Shown in pieces: positions 16,443 through 24,494 of a stretch of DNA of 26,686 nt. The notes under the pieces were generated by a model. It was given only the letters and a program-made list of their open reading frames with translations. It made no database searches and had not been told where the DNA came from. Position 1 is the stretch's first letter. Each line of letters opens with the position of its first letter. This DNA is from Thermomicrobiales bacterium (GTDB lineage: Bacteria > Chloroflexota > Chloroflexia > Thermomicrobiales > UBA6265). The translations under genes and the position numbers were made by a program. The stretch lies in the NCBI GenBank assembly GCA_030447145.1, contig JAUJLY010000003.1:1-26686 (forward strand). Direction: 5' to 3'.

Positions 16443-17483
16443 ATGGACCAACCAATCTGGATCACGTTTTTCGTGTCCTTCATCATTCTGAACGTCCTGC
16501 TCATTGGCATGGCATATGTGACCTGGTTCGAGCGAAAGGTGCTCGCACGGTTCCAGGACCGGCTGGGCCCAACCCGTACCGGTCCGGCAGGCCTGTTGCA
16601 GCCGCTCGCGGACGCGGTCAAGCTCCTGGGGAAAGAGGACCTCGTGCCAGCCGCCGCTGACAAGTGGGTCTTCCTTTTTGCCCCCGTCGTCACCTTCATG
16701 ACCGCGCTCATTGCAGCCGCCGTTATTCCATTTGGCGATACCGCCACGATCTTCGGGCAGGAGGTTAATCTCTTCCCGGCGGATCTCAACGTCGGCGCGC
16801 TCTTCATCCTCGCGGCCGGTGGAGCAGGTGTTTACGGCATCATCCTTGGTGGGTGGGCTTCGGCGAACCGTTACTCGCTGCTTGGAGCGCTCCGCTCGGC
16901 AGCCCAGGTAATCTCCTACGAACTCATTCTCGGCTTCTCGCTGGTCGGTATCTTCATCATGACCGGCACCCTCAGCCTGCGGGAGATCATGCTCCGGCAG
17001 CACGAAACCCTGAGCATCGGCCCCCTTGAAGTCTCCAACTGGTTCATCCTTTCCCAGCCGCTTGCCTTCGTCCTGTTCATGATCGGGGCAGTGGCGGAGA
17101 CCAACCGCGCGCCGTTCGATCTCCCGGAGGCGGAGTCCGAGCTTGTCGCCGGCTTCCACACCGAGTACTCAGGCTTCCGCTTTTCGCTCTACTTCCTCGG
17201 CGAATACGTCAGCATGATCGTGGTTTCGCTCTTTGCGACAACCCTCTTCCTCGGTGGCACGAGCGGCCCCGGCGCCGAGGAATACTGGGGGCTGGGCCTG
17301 CTGTGGCTACTCCTCAAGGTGGTCGCCTTCCTGTTCTTCTATGTGTGGCTTCGAGCCACGCTGCCACGATTCCGGTTCGACCAGCTGATGGGTCTTGCCT
17401 GGAAGGTGCTGTTGCCGCTTGCCCTGCTGAATATCCTTGTGACCGCATTCTTCCGACTCATCGCAAATGGAGAGGTCTTTTGA
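16443..17483 (+). CDS. nuoH: NADH-quinone oxidoreductase subunit H
   Basis: A 346-residue membrane subunit forming most of the quinone chamber and the start of the proton path. Clear family segments: the first loop FERKVLARFQDRLGPTRTGPAGLLQPLADAVKLLGKED (E30, R31 onward), the SLLGALRSAAQVISYEL helix, the charged loop AVAETNRAPFDLPEAESELVAGFHTEYSG, and the final helices with RATLPRFRFDQLM. The frame is open back to 16302, but ATG 16443 gives the usual N-terminus and length; the CAGGGG about 12 bases before it is a weak site. The stop TGA at 17481-17483 shares its A with the ATG of a 20-codon ORF, and nuoJ follows. nuoI, usual next to nuoH, is missing. Confidence 0.95.
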   Translation: MDQPIWITFFVSFIILNVLLIGMAYVTWFERKVLARFQDRLGPTRTGPAGLLQPLADAVKLLGKEDLVPAAADKWVFLFAPVVTFMTALIAAAVIPFGDTATIFGQEVNLFPADLNVGALFILAAGGAGVYGIILGGWASANRYSLLGALRSAAQVISYELILGFSLVGIFIMTGTLSLREIMLRQHETLSIGPLEVSNWFILSQPLAFVLFMIGAVAETNRAPFDLPEAESELVAGFHTEYSGFRFSLYFLGEYVSMIVVSLFATTLFLGGTSGPGAEEYWGLGLLWLLLKVVAFLFFYVWLRATLPRFRFDQLMGLAWKVLLPLALLNILVTAFFRLIANGEVF

Positions 17484-17545
17484 TGCTGTCTTCGGTCAAG
17501 CCGGATGAGTCACGTTTCATGGCGTGCGTTGGAGGAACGGCCTGA
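17483..17545 (+). CDS. 20-codon ORF bridging nuoH and nuoJ, at the usual place of nuoI
   Basis: This tiny frame starts at an ATG that shares its A with the nuoH stop (TGATG) and ends in a TGA that shares its A with the nuoJ start (again TGATG). It has a good ribosome-binding site, GGAGAGG at 17469-17475, seven bases upstream. The nuoJ site GGAGGA lies inside its codons 17-18. The peptide has one Cys (residue 15) and no transmembrane helix, and matches no family I know. It could be a coupling peptide that carries ribosomes from nuoH to nuoJ, or the scar of a deleted nuoI. Chance is possible for an ORF this short, but both junctions and the site argue for translation. Confidence 0.4.
   Translation: MLSSVKPDESRFMACVGGTA
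17531..17536 (+). promoter_or_regulatory. Ribosome-binding site that fixes the nuoJ start
   Basis: GGAGGA stands 8 bases before the ATG at 17545. A longer frame opening at 17524 would start before this site and add seven polar residues, so ATG 17545 is preferred. Confidence 0.65.
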
Positions 17546-18264
17546 TGCCCTGGGACCTCATATTCTTTTTCACACTGGCTGCGATTTGCCTGCTCACGGC
17601 AGTGCTCGTCGTCGTTTCGGAGAACCCGGTTCATTCAGGCCTTTTCCTGGTGCTCTGTTTTCTCGGCGTGGCAGGCGTCTTCGTGTTGCTGGGATCAGAG
17701 TTTCTCGCGGTCCTCCAGATCATCGTCTACACCGGAGCTGTGCTCGTCCTGCTGCTCTTCGTGTTGATGCTCGTGGACCCGGAAAAGCTGCCGGCCTTCT
17801 ATACGGCAAGACCTCTACAGCGCTATGTGAGCGCACTCATCGGCGTCGTGCTTGTGCTCGAGCTCGGTGCCGCGATCATCAGTCGCACGGCAATTGAAGC
17901 AATCGGCCCGGACACGCCGGAAGCTGTTGCGGCTGTTGGCGGTAATGTGCAGGCGATCGGGATTGTCGTCTTCACGGACTATGTTCTTGCCCTTGAGATC
18001 GCCTCGCTTGTCCTGACAGTTGGAGTCGTCGGCGCCGTTGTCATTGGACTTCCAGAGCGCCTTGGCGAGAAAGCCGGAGAGACCACAAGCACCATCAGCC
18101 TTGGTCACGCCCGTGGCAGCGACAACATGCTCGGCGCCGGCCCGCGCTTTGAGACACCGATCGCGACTTCCGGCCAGCCTGTGCGCGTGGCAGAGGGCCC
18201 GCGCACGGTAGTGATGGCGAAATCTGCAGACGAGTACACACGCGCCGGTGAAATATCGCGCTAG
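17545..18264 (+). CDS. nuoJ: NADH-quinone oxidoreductase subunit J
   Basis: A 239-residue membrane subunit with five transmembrane helices. The third helix holds the family core: FLAVLQIIVYTGAVLVLLLFVLMLVDPEK, with the Tyr/Gly helix break linked to coupling in complex I. The first helices carry SENPVHSGLFLVLCFLGVAGVFVLL. After the last helix (VGAVVIGLPERLG) comes a hydrophilic tail of about 65 residues (GEKAGETTSTISLGHARG to the end), longer than I expect for NuoJ. nuoK starts 42 bases downstream. Confidence 0.94.
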   Translation: MPWDLIFFFTLAAICLLTAVLVVVSENPVHSGLFLVLCFLGVAGVFVLLGSEFLAVLQIIVYTGAVLVLLLFVLMLVDPEKLPAFYTARPLQRYVSALIGVVLVLELGAAIISRTAIEAIGPDTPEAVAAVGGNVQAIGIVVFTDYVLALEIASLVLTVGVVGAVVIGLPERLGEKAGETTSTISLGHARGSDNMLGAGPRFETPIATSGQPVRVAEGPRTVVMAKSADEYTRAGEISR

Positions 18265-18306
18265 TCATCGCAACTGGCACTGGTCGCGGCAACGAGGATA
18301 CATCGT

Positions 18307-18615
18307 ATGACAGACGTTACCGTCAATCACTTCTTGTTTTTGAGCGCCGCACTCTTCGTGATCGGAATGATGGGTGTCCTGACCCGGCGGAACGTGCTGG
18401 TCATCTTCATGTGCATCGAGATGATGGTGGCGGCCGTCAGCATCACACTCGTTGCGTTTTCCCGTGAGACAAACACCGTCAACGGCCAGGCGTTCGTGTT
18501 ATTCGCTTTGGCGGTCGCCGCTGCGGAAGCGGCGGTAGGTCTCGCCCTCATCATCGCCCTGAGTCGCCAGGGCAAGGGGCCGGACGTGAACGAGATGCAG
18601 TCGCTGCGAGACTAA
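18307..18615 (+). CDS. nuoK: NADH-quinone oxidoreductase subunit K
   Basis: A 102-residue subunit with three transmembrane helices, homologous to MrpC. The two buried glutamates needed for proton coupling are present: E38 in IFMCIEMMVAAVSI and E74 in AVAAAEAAVGLALIIAL. The start ATG has GAGGA 8 bases upstream. Normal length. A strong hairpin follows 11 bases after the stop, although nuoL lies beyond it. Confidence 0.95.
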   Translation: MTDVTVNHFLFLSAALFVIGMMGVLTRRNVLVIFMCIEMMVAAVSITLVAFSRETNTVNGQAFVLFALAVAAAEAAVGLALIIALSRQGKGPDVNEMQSLRD

Positions 18616-18626
18616 AACGAGCATCG

Positions 18627-18665
18627 CGAGGGAGAGGGCAGTCGGGACGGTTGCCCTCTCCCTCG
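18627..18665 (+). terminator. 14-bp perfect hairpin between nuoK and nuoL
   Basis: CGAGGGAGAGGGCA (18627-18640) pairs exactly with TGCCCTCTCCCTCG (18652-18665) around an 11-base loop. It sits 11 bases past nuoK and 91 bases before nuoL, with no T-run. It could be a partial terminator or an RNA-processing/stabilising hairpin that sets the ratio of the upstream genes to nuoLMN. The structure is certain as sequence; its function is inference. Confidence 0.5.
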
Positions 18666-18756
18666 TATCATGGCGGGTGGCCGGCGGAGGTCTCCCACAC
18701 AGCTTCGGTGCAAGCGCACCGCTACGCGTACCAGGGAATAGGCTGAGGACTCACTG

Positions 18757-20682
18757 ATGGCTGATCTGTTGTACCTGATTCCATTGCTGCCTTTGTTGGC
18801 ATTTTGCGTCAACATAGCGCTGGGACGCTCGGTAATCCGGGACAACGCCCACTGGATCGCGATCCCTGCCGTCGCCGCCTCCTGGGTGCTTTCAGTCATG
18901 GTCCTTCTCGATATCTACGAGAACGACCATGCGATCAGCCAGCGACTCTTTACATGGATTCCCTCCGGCGATTTTCATATCGATGTCAACCTCTACGCGG
19001 ACCAACTAACCGCCGTCATGCTGCTGGTCGTGACAACCGTCGGGCTTTTGGTTCATATCTATTCCGTCGGGTATATGCATGGTGACGGCGGATACTATCG
19101 CTTCTTCTCCTACCTGCCCCTCTTCGTCTTCTCGATGCTCATGCTCGTGCTGGCGGAGAATCTCCTGGTCCTTTTTGTCTTCTGGGAAGCTGTCGGTCTC
19201 TGCTCCTTCCTCCTGATTGGCTACTACTTCCGCCGTCGCTCCGCCAGCAATGCGGCTCAGAAGGCATTCATCGTCAATCGAGTGGGCGACCTTGGCTTCG
19301 GACTGGGTGTGATGCTCACCTTCTGGACCTTCGGCACGATCAGCTTTTACGGCGAGGACGGGATCTTCGAGCAGGCCTACAACTATGAGGCACACGGCAT
19401 TGCCGGTGGCACGCTGACTCTCATTGGCATCCTGCTCTTCATCGGCGCCTGCGGCAAGAGCGCCCAGTTCCCGCTCCACGTCTGGCTTCCCGATGCGATG
19501 GAGGGCCCGACCCCGGTATCGGCACTCATTCATGCCGCAACCATGGTGACAGCCGGCATCTACATGGTCGCCCGGAACTACACCATCTTCATGCACTCCG
19601 AAACTGCCATGCTGGTTGTCGCCGTGGTCGGGTCATTCACGGCCGTCATGGCCGCAACGATCGCGCTTACCCAGAACGACATCAAGAAGATCGTCGCCTA
19701 TTCCACCGTTTCCCAGCTTGGCTACATGGCCTTTGCCCTCGGCACGGGAGCCTGGGTTGCCGCGATCTTCCATCTGATGACGCACGCCTTCTTCAAGGGT
19801 CTGCTCTTCCTCGGCTGCGGCTCCGTTATCCATGGTATGCATGAGGAGCAGGACATCCGCAATATGGGCGGCCTGCGCAAGCACATGCCGCTCACCTTCT
19901 GGACCTTCCTGATCGGCTCGCTGGCCAACGCTGGTGTGATTCCGTTGGCGGGGTTCTGGTCCAAGGACGAGATCATCGTCGGCGCCTGGATCAGCGACTC
20001 GCCATATGGCAAGGTTGCCGCGATCCTCGGTCTGGTTGCTGCTTTCCTGACGGCGCTCTACATGTTCCGTCTGGTCTTCCTCGTCTTCTTTGGCAAGGAG
20101 CGCTTCGATACCGCGCACCTGCATCCGCACGAATCTGGTCCCTGGATGGCCATGCCACTCGTGGTCCTGGCGATCGCTTCCGTGTTCGTCGGCTTTGTCG
20201 GCTTCCCGCCAGAACAGGGCCCGTTCCAGGACTTCCTGCATCACGCATTCGAGCACGTGCATGCACACCACGTCTCTCTGACGATGACGTACACCTTCGG
20301 TGTCATCTCGACCATCGTTGCCCTCGGAGGCATTGCCGCCGCTTACCTGACCTACATGAAGGGCACGATCAACGCACGTGCGCTCGGCGAGAAGTACGAG
20401 GGGGTCTACGAGTTCCTGCTCAACAAGTGGTACATCGACGAGCTCTACAACGCGATGTTCGTTCGACCACTCAGGGCGTTCTCGGTCTTCCTCTGGAGGG
20501 TCGTCGACGTAGGGGTGATTGATGCCGCCGTCAATGGTGTTGCCTTCGGCATCGGAGCGATTGCCCAGCGCCTGCGCCACGTGCAAACCGGTTTGGTGGC
20601 GAACTACGCGCTCGCTATTGCATTGGGCATGGCTATTCTCGTCGGTGTCTATCTGGCTGGCTTCTCGAACCTGTTCCAGTAG
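18757..20682 (+). CDS. nuoL: NADH-quinone oxidoreductase subunit L
   Basis: A 641-residue, Mrp-antiporter-like proton-pumping subunit at the tip of the membrane arm. The charged channel residues are present: E144 in FWEAVGLCSF, K234 in GKSAQFPLHVWLPDAMEGPTP, H259 in LIHAATMVTAGIYM, K347 in HAFFKGLLFLG, and K403 in GFWSKDEI, close to E. coli E144, K229, H254, K342 and K399. The C-terminal part beyond ~490 contains the long lateral helix region and the last transmembrane helix. ATG 18757 has GAGGA (18745-18749) seven bases upstream. nuoM starts 135 bases after the stop. Confidence 0.96.
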   Translation: MADLLYLIPLLPLLAFCVNIALGRSVIRDNAHWIAIPAVAASWVLSVMVLLDIYENDHAISQRLFTWIPSGDFHIDVNLYADQLTAVMLLVVTTVGLLVHIYSVGYMHGDGGYYRFFSYLPLFVFSMLMLVLAENLLVLFVFWEAVGLCSFLLIGYYFRRRSASNAAQKAFIVNRVGDLGFGLGVMLTFWTFGTISFYGEDGIFEQAYNYEAHGIAGGTLTLIGILLFIGACGKSAQFPLHVWLPDAMEGPTPVSALIHAATMVTAGIYMVARNYTIFMHSETAMLVVAVVGSFTAVMAATIALTQNDIKKIVAYSTVSQLGYMAFALGTGAWVAAIFHLMTHAFFKGLLFLGCGSVIHGMHEEQDIRNMGGLRKHMPLTFWTFLIGSLANAGVIPLAGFWSKDEIIVGAWISDSPYGKVAAILGLVAAFLTALYMFRLVFLVFFGKERFDTAHLHPHESGPWMAMPLVVLAIASVFVGFVGFPPEQGPFQDFLHHAFEHVHAHHVSLTMTYTFGVISTIVALGGIAAAYLTYMKGTINARALGEKYEGVYEFLLNKWYIDELYNAMFVRPLRAFSVFLWRVVDVGVIDAAVNGVAFGIGAIAQRLRHVQTGLVANYALAIALGMAILVGVYLAGFSNLFQ

Positions 20683-20817
20683 TTCGGAGCGGGGCATGAC
20701 CGGTTGGCGGTTGTGCGGTACTTGGTAGCGAACGGATGCCCGGGCGCGAGAGCGCAGATACGCCGTGAGGCAATCTGAAACGGGCATGCCGGATCAGGAA
20801 GAACCCCGGAGGGGCGT

Positions 20818-22533
20818 GTGGAAAGCTTTCCGATTCTCAGCATCATTACGTATATGCCGGCGCTTGGCGCGCTGGCAATCCTCTTTGCCGCGAGGGGATC
20901 GAACACGCTTCCCCGCCAGATCGCGCTGGTGACATCACTGGTGAGCTTCGTGCTCTCGGTGATCGTCGTCGTGGCCTTCGAGCACAACGCGGAGTTCCAG
21001 TTCACGGAGCATGCTGTCTGGCTGGAAGACCTCGGTGTCTCCTACCTTTTGGGCGTCGACGGTATCTCGGTGCTCCTGGTTGCCCTGACCACGCTGCTCT
21101 CGGTCATCGCCATCATCTGGTCCTGGGGCACTATCGCAACTCGCAACGCTGAGTATTACATTGCCCTGCTGATCCTCGAGACCGGCATGCTCGGCGTGTT
21201 CATGGCGCTCGACCTCTTCATCTTCTACATCTTCTGGGAAGTCGTGCTCATACCGATGGCTCTGCTCATCGGTATCTGGGGCAGCTCCAATCGTATCTAT
21301 GCCGCAATCAAGTTCTTCCTGTACACGCTTTTCGGCTCGTTGCTGATGCTGGTCGGCATCATCGCCACCTATCAGGCGTACTACCTGGAAACAGGCATCC
21401 GCACACTCAATGTCCTGGAACTCCAGGAGGGCGTGGCGCTTGGCGCGTACACCTCGACCTTCCAGTTCTGGGTCTTCGCCGCCTTCTTCATCGCCTTTGC
21501 GGTGAAGGTGCCGATGTTCCCGTTCCATACCTGGCTGCCCGACGCGCATGTCGAGGCGCCAACCGCAGCGTCCGTCATCCTGGCCTCGGTGATGCTCAAG
21601 ATGGGCGGCTACGGGCTTCTGCGCTTCAATCTCCCGCTGTACCCCGACGGCTCCGAAGACTGGGCACCCATAGTCATCGCGCTTTCTATCATCGGTATCA
21701 TCTATGGGGCTCTTGTCGCGCTTGTCCAACCCGACATGAAGAAACTGATCGCCTATTCGTCGGTCAGCCACATGGGCTTCGTCACACTCGGTATCTTCAT
21801 CATGAACCTCCAGGGCATGGAGGGCGCCATGATGGTGATGCTTGCCCACGGGTTCAACACCGGGGGCCTCTTCCTCATCGTCGGTGTCATCTACGAGCGG
21901 GCCCATACTCGCCAGATCAGTGCGTTCGGTGGCCTCGCCTCACGAATGCCACGATGGGCCTTCTACTTCACGCTCTTCATGTTCGCCAGCATCGGTCTGC
22001 CCGGCCTCTCCGGCTTTGTCGGTGAGTTCCTCGTCGCCCTCGGAACCTGGGAATACAACCCGGGGGCCGCACTCATCACCTTCTCCGTCGTCATCTTTTC
22101 CGCCTGGTACATGATGTGGATGTTCCAGCGTGTCGTCTTCGGCCGTGCCTCTGGCCAGGCGCCAGATCCCGGCGACAGCGCCCTCACGCCTGCCGAGCAG
22201 GAGGAGATCCGCCGAATGGGCGGCCATGACACCGGCGTAGAGCACGGCACCTACGACACGAATGAGCACGGTGGCCTCCAGACACAGCCGGTCAGTGGTG
22301 GCGATCACCATGCCGTGGTCCGTCACGAGCCGGACGGTAGCAGCTACCCTACACACGAAGACCAGATGGATAGCTCACGGTGGGCAGACCTGACCACCAA
22401 GGAGACGCTAACGCTCCTGCCGCTGGCCATCCTGACCGTGGTGTTTGGCGTCTATCCGAAACCACTCTTCGACATTTTCGAGCCAAGCTTCCAGGCCATC
22501 CTGGAAGGCGCGGTACGCGTGATTGGAAACTAG
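20818..22533 (+). CDS. nuoM: NADH-quinone oxidoreductase subunit M, with a His-rich hydrophilic insertion
   Basis: A 571-residue, 14-helix antiporter-like proton-pumping subunit. Channel residues: E141 in FWEVVLIPMALLIG, K230 in FAVKVPMFPFHTWLPDAHVEAPT, K261 in MLKMGGYGLLRF, and E403 in GFVGEFLVALG. It is longer than usual (about 490-510 residues) because residues 443-524, between the last two helices, form a soluble stretch rich in Gly, Asp, Glu and His (His at 470, 476, 484, 497, 498, 503 and 513); the chain then resumes the normal LTTKETLTLLPLAILTVVFGVYPKP. By the usual NuoM topology this loop faces the cytoplasm. GTG 20818 has GGAGG (20808-20812) five bases upstream. Confidence 0.95.
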   Translation: MESFPILSIITYMPALGALAILFAARGSNTLPRQIALVTSLVSFVLSVIVVVAFEHNAEFQFTEHAVWLEDLGVSYLLGVDGISVLLVALTTLLSVIAIIWSWGTIATRNAEYYIALLILETGMLGVFMALDLFIFYIFWEVVLIPMALLIGIWGSSNRIYAAIKFFLYTLFGSLLMLVGIIATYQAYYLETGIRTLNVLELQEGVALGAYTSTFQFWVFAAFFIAFAVKVPMFPFHTWLPDAHVEAPTAASVILASVMLKMGGYGLLRFNLPLYPDGSEDWAPIVIALSIIGIIYGALVALVQPDMKKLIAYSSVSHMGFVTLGIFIMNLQGMEGAMMVMLAHGFNTGGLFLIVGVIYERAHTRQISAFGGLASRMPRWAFYFTLFMFASIGLPGLSGFVGEFLVALGTWEYNPGAALITFSVVIFSAWYMMWMFQRVVFGRASGQAPDPGDSALTPAEQEEIRRMGGHDTGVEHGTYDTNEHGGLQTQPVSGGDHHAVVRHEPDGSSYPTHEDQMDSSRWADLTTKETLTLLPLAILTVVFGVYPKPLFDIFEPSFQAILEGAVRVIGN

Positions 22534-22662
22534 GAAACGTGCGTATCCAGCGGGTTATTCGCGCTGTCTGGATGCAAGACTGATTCGTCGCCGTTTGGGT
22601 CCGTTCCGTAGCCTGATCCCGAACGCTATACCTGATCGACCAGTGAGTCCGGAGCCGTCTCC

Positions 22663-24186
22663 ATGCCAGTGAATCTCGAAGTACCTGATTGGGGATTGAT
22701 TCTTCCCCAATTCATCATCTTCCTCACGACGATTGTCGTGTCGTTGCTTGATGCGTTCCTGCCCAAGTCAAAACAGTACTCCGTGTTGACGGTCGTCTCC
22801 TTGCTCGGGTACGGGCTTGGACTCGTCACGCTCCTGGGCCAGGCCGGGGAGAACCGGTCCACCTTTCACGGGCTCTTTCTCGCCGACGGACTCACCGTCT
22901 TCCTGTCGCTGATCATCCTCGTTGCCGCCATCCTCACCGTATTGACCTCGGCGAGCTATGTCCAGCACCTCGAGGGCCGAATGCCCATCGGGGAGTTTTA
23001 CACGCTGCTCAGCTTCGCGACGCTCGGCGCGCTTATCACCTCGGCGGCCGGGGACATGGTCATCCTCTATGTCGGCATTGAGCTCAGCTCACTTGCCACC
23101 TACATCCTGACCGCCTTCGCCAAGCGTCGTACGACCGCGCTTGAGGGAGCCCTCAAGTACTTCCTGCTCGGTCTCTTCGCCAGCGCCATCCTGCTCTATG
23201 GCATGGCCTGGATCTATGGCTCTACCGGCAGCACCAACCTCGAAGAGATCGCCACGTCACTCGGCGGCCTTGTCTCCGGGGAGGACAATCTGGAAGCCAG
23301 CCTGCTGCTCGGTCTCCTGCTGGTGATCGTCGGCCTCGGTTTCAAGATTGCGGCCGTTCCTTTCCACTTCTGGACCCCGGACGCCTACGACGGAGCCCCA
23401 ACACCGGTTACCGGCTACATGTCGGTCATCCCCAAGGCGGCCGCCTTTGCCGCCATCATCCGTCTCATCATCCAGGGCCTCGAGCCGCTCAGCGACGAGT
23501 GGGCCACACTCCTGGCAGTCCTCGCGTTGATCACGATGGTCTTCGGCAACATCGTTGCTGTCGCCCAACGAAACGTCAAACGGATGCTTGCCTACTCCTC
23601 CATCGCCCATACGGGGTATATGCTTGCCGGCTTCGCCGCATACCGCGTCGCGGAGGGGTTCGGGGATGGCAGCGAAGCGGCAGATCTCGGTGTCGCCAGC
23701 GTCCTCTATTACCTGCTTGCCTATTCCTTCATGAACATCGGCGCCTTCGCGATCGTCTCGTGGATTCAGCACCGGGGCCGCGGCATGGAGCTGGAGGACT
23801 TCAATGGACTGGGTGCGAGCCATCCCCTTCCAGCCGCCGCGATGACGGTCTTCCTCATCTCATTGATGGGGATCCCCCCGACGATCGGTTTCTACGCCAA
23901 GTACTACGTCATCGTTGCCCTGATCGATGCGAACCTGCTCTGGCTGGCACTTGCGATCGTGGTCATGTCAGCTGTCTCGGCATTCTTCTACCTGCGGGTT
24001 GTTGCGGTGATGTACTTCGAGGAAGGACGTGAAACGGATCGCCCATTCTCGACGCCGCTCCTGAATGCCGGCATTGCGCTTATGGTCGTCGGGGTCTTCG
24101 TCCTCGGTCTCTTCTCCGGGAACATCATTGATCTCGCCGGTGATTGGTCGGACGCACTGACCATCGTGGCAACCGCGCGACCGTAA
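22663..24186 (+). CDS. nuoN: NADH-quinone oxidoreductase subunit N
   Basis: A 507-residue, 14-helix antiporter-like proton-pumping subunit, next to the J/K helices in the complex. Channel residues: E140 in YVGIELSSLATYIL, K228 in GLGFKIAAVPFHFWTPDAYDGAPTPV, K258 in SVIPKAAAFA, and K413 in IGFYAKYYV, matching E. coli E133, K217, K247 and K395. Length is normal. ATG 22663 has GGAG eight bases upstream. A 129-base gap separates it from nuoM. It is the last gene of the cluster; a terminator begins 21 bases past its stop. Confidence 0.96.
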   Translation: MPVNLEVPDWGLILPQFIIFLTTIVVSLLDAFLPKSKQYSVLTVVSLLGYGLGLVTLLGQAGENRSTFHGLFLADGLTVFLSLIILVAAILTVLTSASYVQHLEGRMPIGEFYTLLSFATLGALITSAAGDMVILYVGIELSSLATYILTAFAKRRTTALEGALKYFLLGLFASAILLYGMAWIYGSTGSTNLEEIATSLGGLVSGEDNLEASLLLGLLLVIVGLGFKIAAVPFHFWTPDAYDGAPTPVTGYMSVIPKAAAFAAIIRLIIQGLEPLSDEWATLLAVLALITMVFGNIVAVAQRNVKRMLAYSSIAHTGYMLAGFAAYRVAEGFGDGSEAADLGVASVLYYLLAYSFMNIGAFAIVSWIQHRGRGMELEDFNGLGASHPLPAAAMTVFLISLMGIPPTIGFYAKYYVIVALIDANLLWLALAIVVMSAVSAFFYLRVVAVMYFEEGRETDRPFSTPLLNAGIALMVVGVFVLGLFSGNIIDLAGDWSDALTIVATARP

Positions 24187-24206
24187 CTGGTGCGCTTCTG
24201 AGCATG

Positions 24207-24241
24207 AAACGGCCGGGTGGGTTCGTCCCACCCGGCCGTTT
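24207..24241 (+). terminator. Rho-independent terminator of the nuo cluster
   Basis: AAACGGCCGGGTGGG (24207-24221) pairs exactly with CCCACCCGGCCGTTT (24227-24241) around TTCGT, and a short T tract (TTTT at 24239-24242) closes the right arm. It lies 21 bases after nuoN. This is the best terminator in the window. Confidence 0.85.
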
Positions 24242-24494
24242 TCGCTTGCCCGCTAACCCACATGTGAGACATCCTCGTGTTGCAAGGGAGGACCTCATGT
24301 TCTGCCAGGTGGCGTGAGAACATCGGGAGCACCCAAGGTGCTCCCCTGCGAGAGATCTACATGCAGCCGGAGACGCCACACCGCGCCGCAAGTCCTTCAC
24401 CCTAGCCGATGTGATGCGAAGCCATGACGGCTCTGCCACCTTGATTCTTACTGGGTGAGTTTCTTCGAGGGGCAGGTGAGACGTATCGTCCATC
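24242..24494. other. Non-coding gap between nuoN terminator and the FkbM gene, with a small hairpin
   Basis: The two neighbouring genes converge here. GGGAGCACC (24325-24333) pairs with GGTGCTCCC (24337-24345) around CAA; it is about 150 bases past the stop of the minus-strand methyltransferase gene and might be its terminator, although it is distant and has no T-run. Small ORFs here have no support. Confidence 0.35.

Noticed and set aside
16155..17159. 334-codon minus-strand frame opposite nuoH
   Set aside because: Shadow of nuoH; crosses the nuoD end and shows no domain.
19633..20787. 384-codon minus-strand frame opposite nuoL
   Set aside because: Shadow of the conserved nuoL frame, with strongly biased composition.
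20935..21906. 323-codon minus-strand frame opposite nuoM
   Set aside because: Very rich in Asp, Glu and His as expected for the complement of hydrophobic codons; nuoM is certain on the plus strand.
24125..24493. 122-codon minus-strand ORF after nuoN
   Set aside because: It overlaps the nuoN end and the terminator, and its product has no recognisable pattern.
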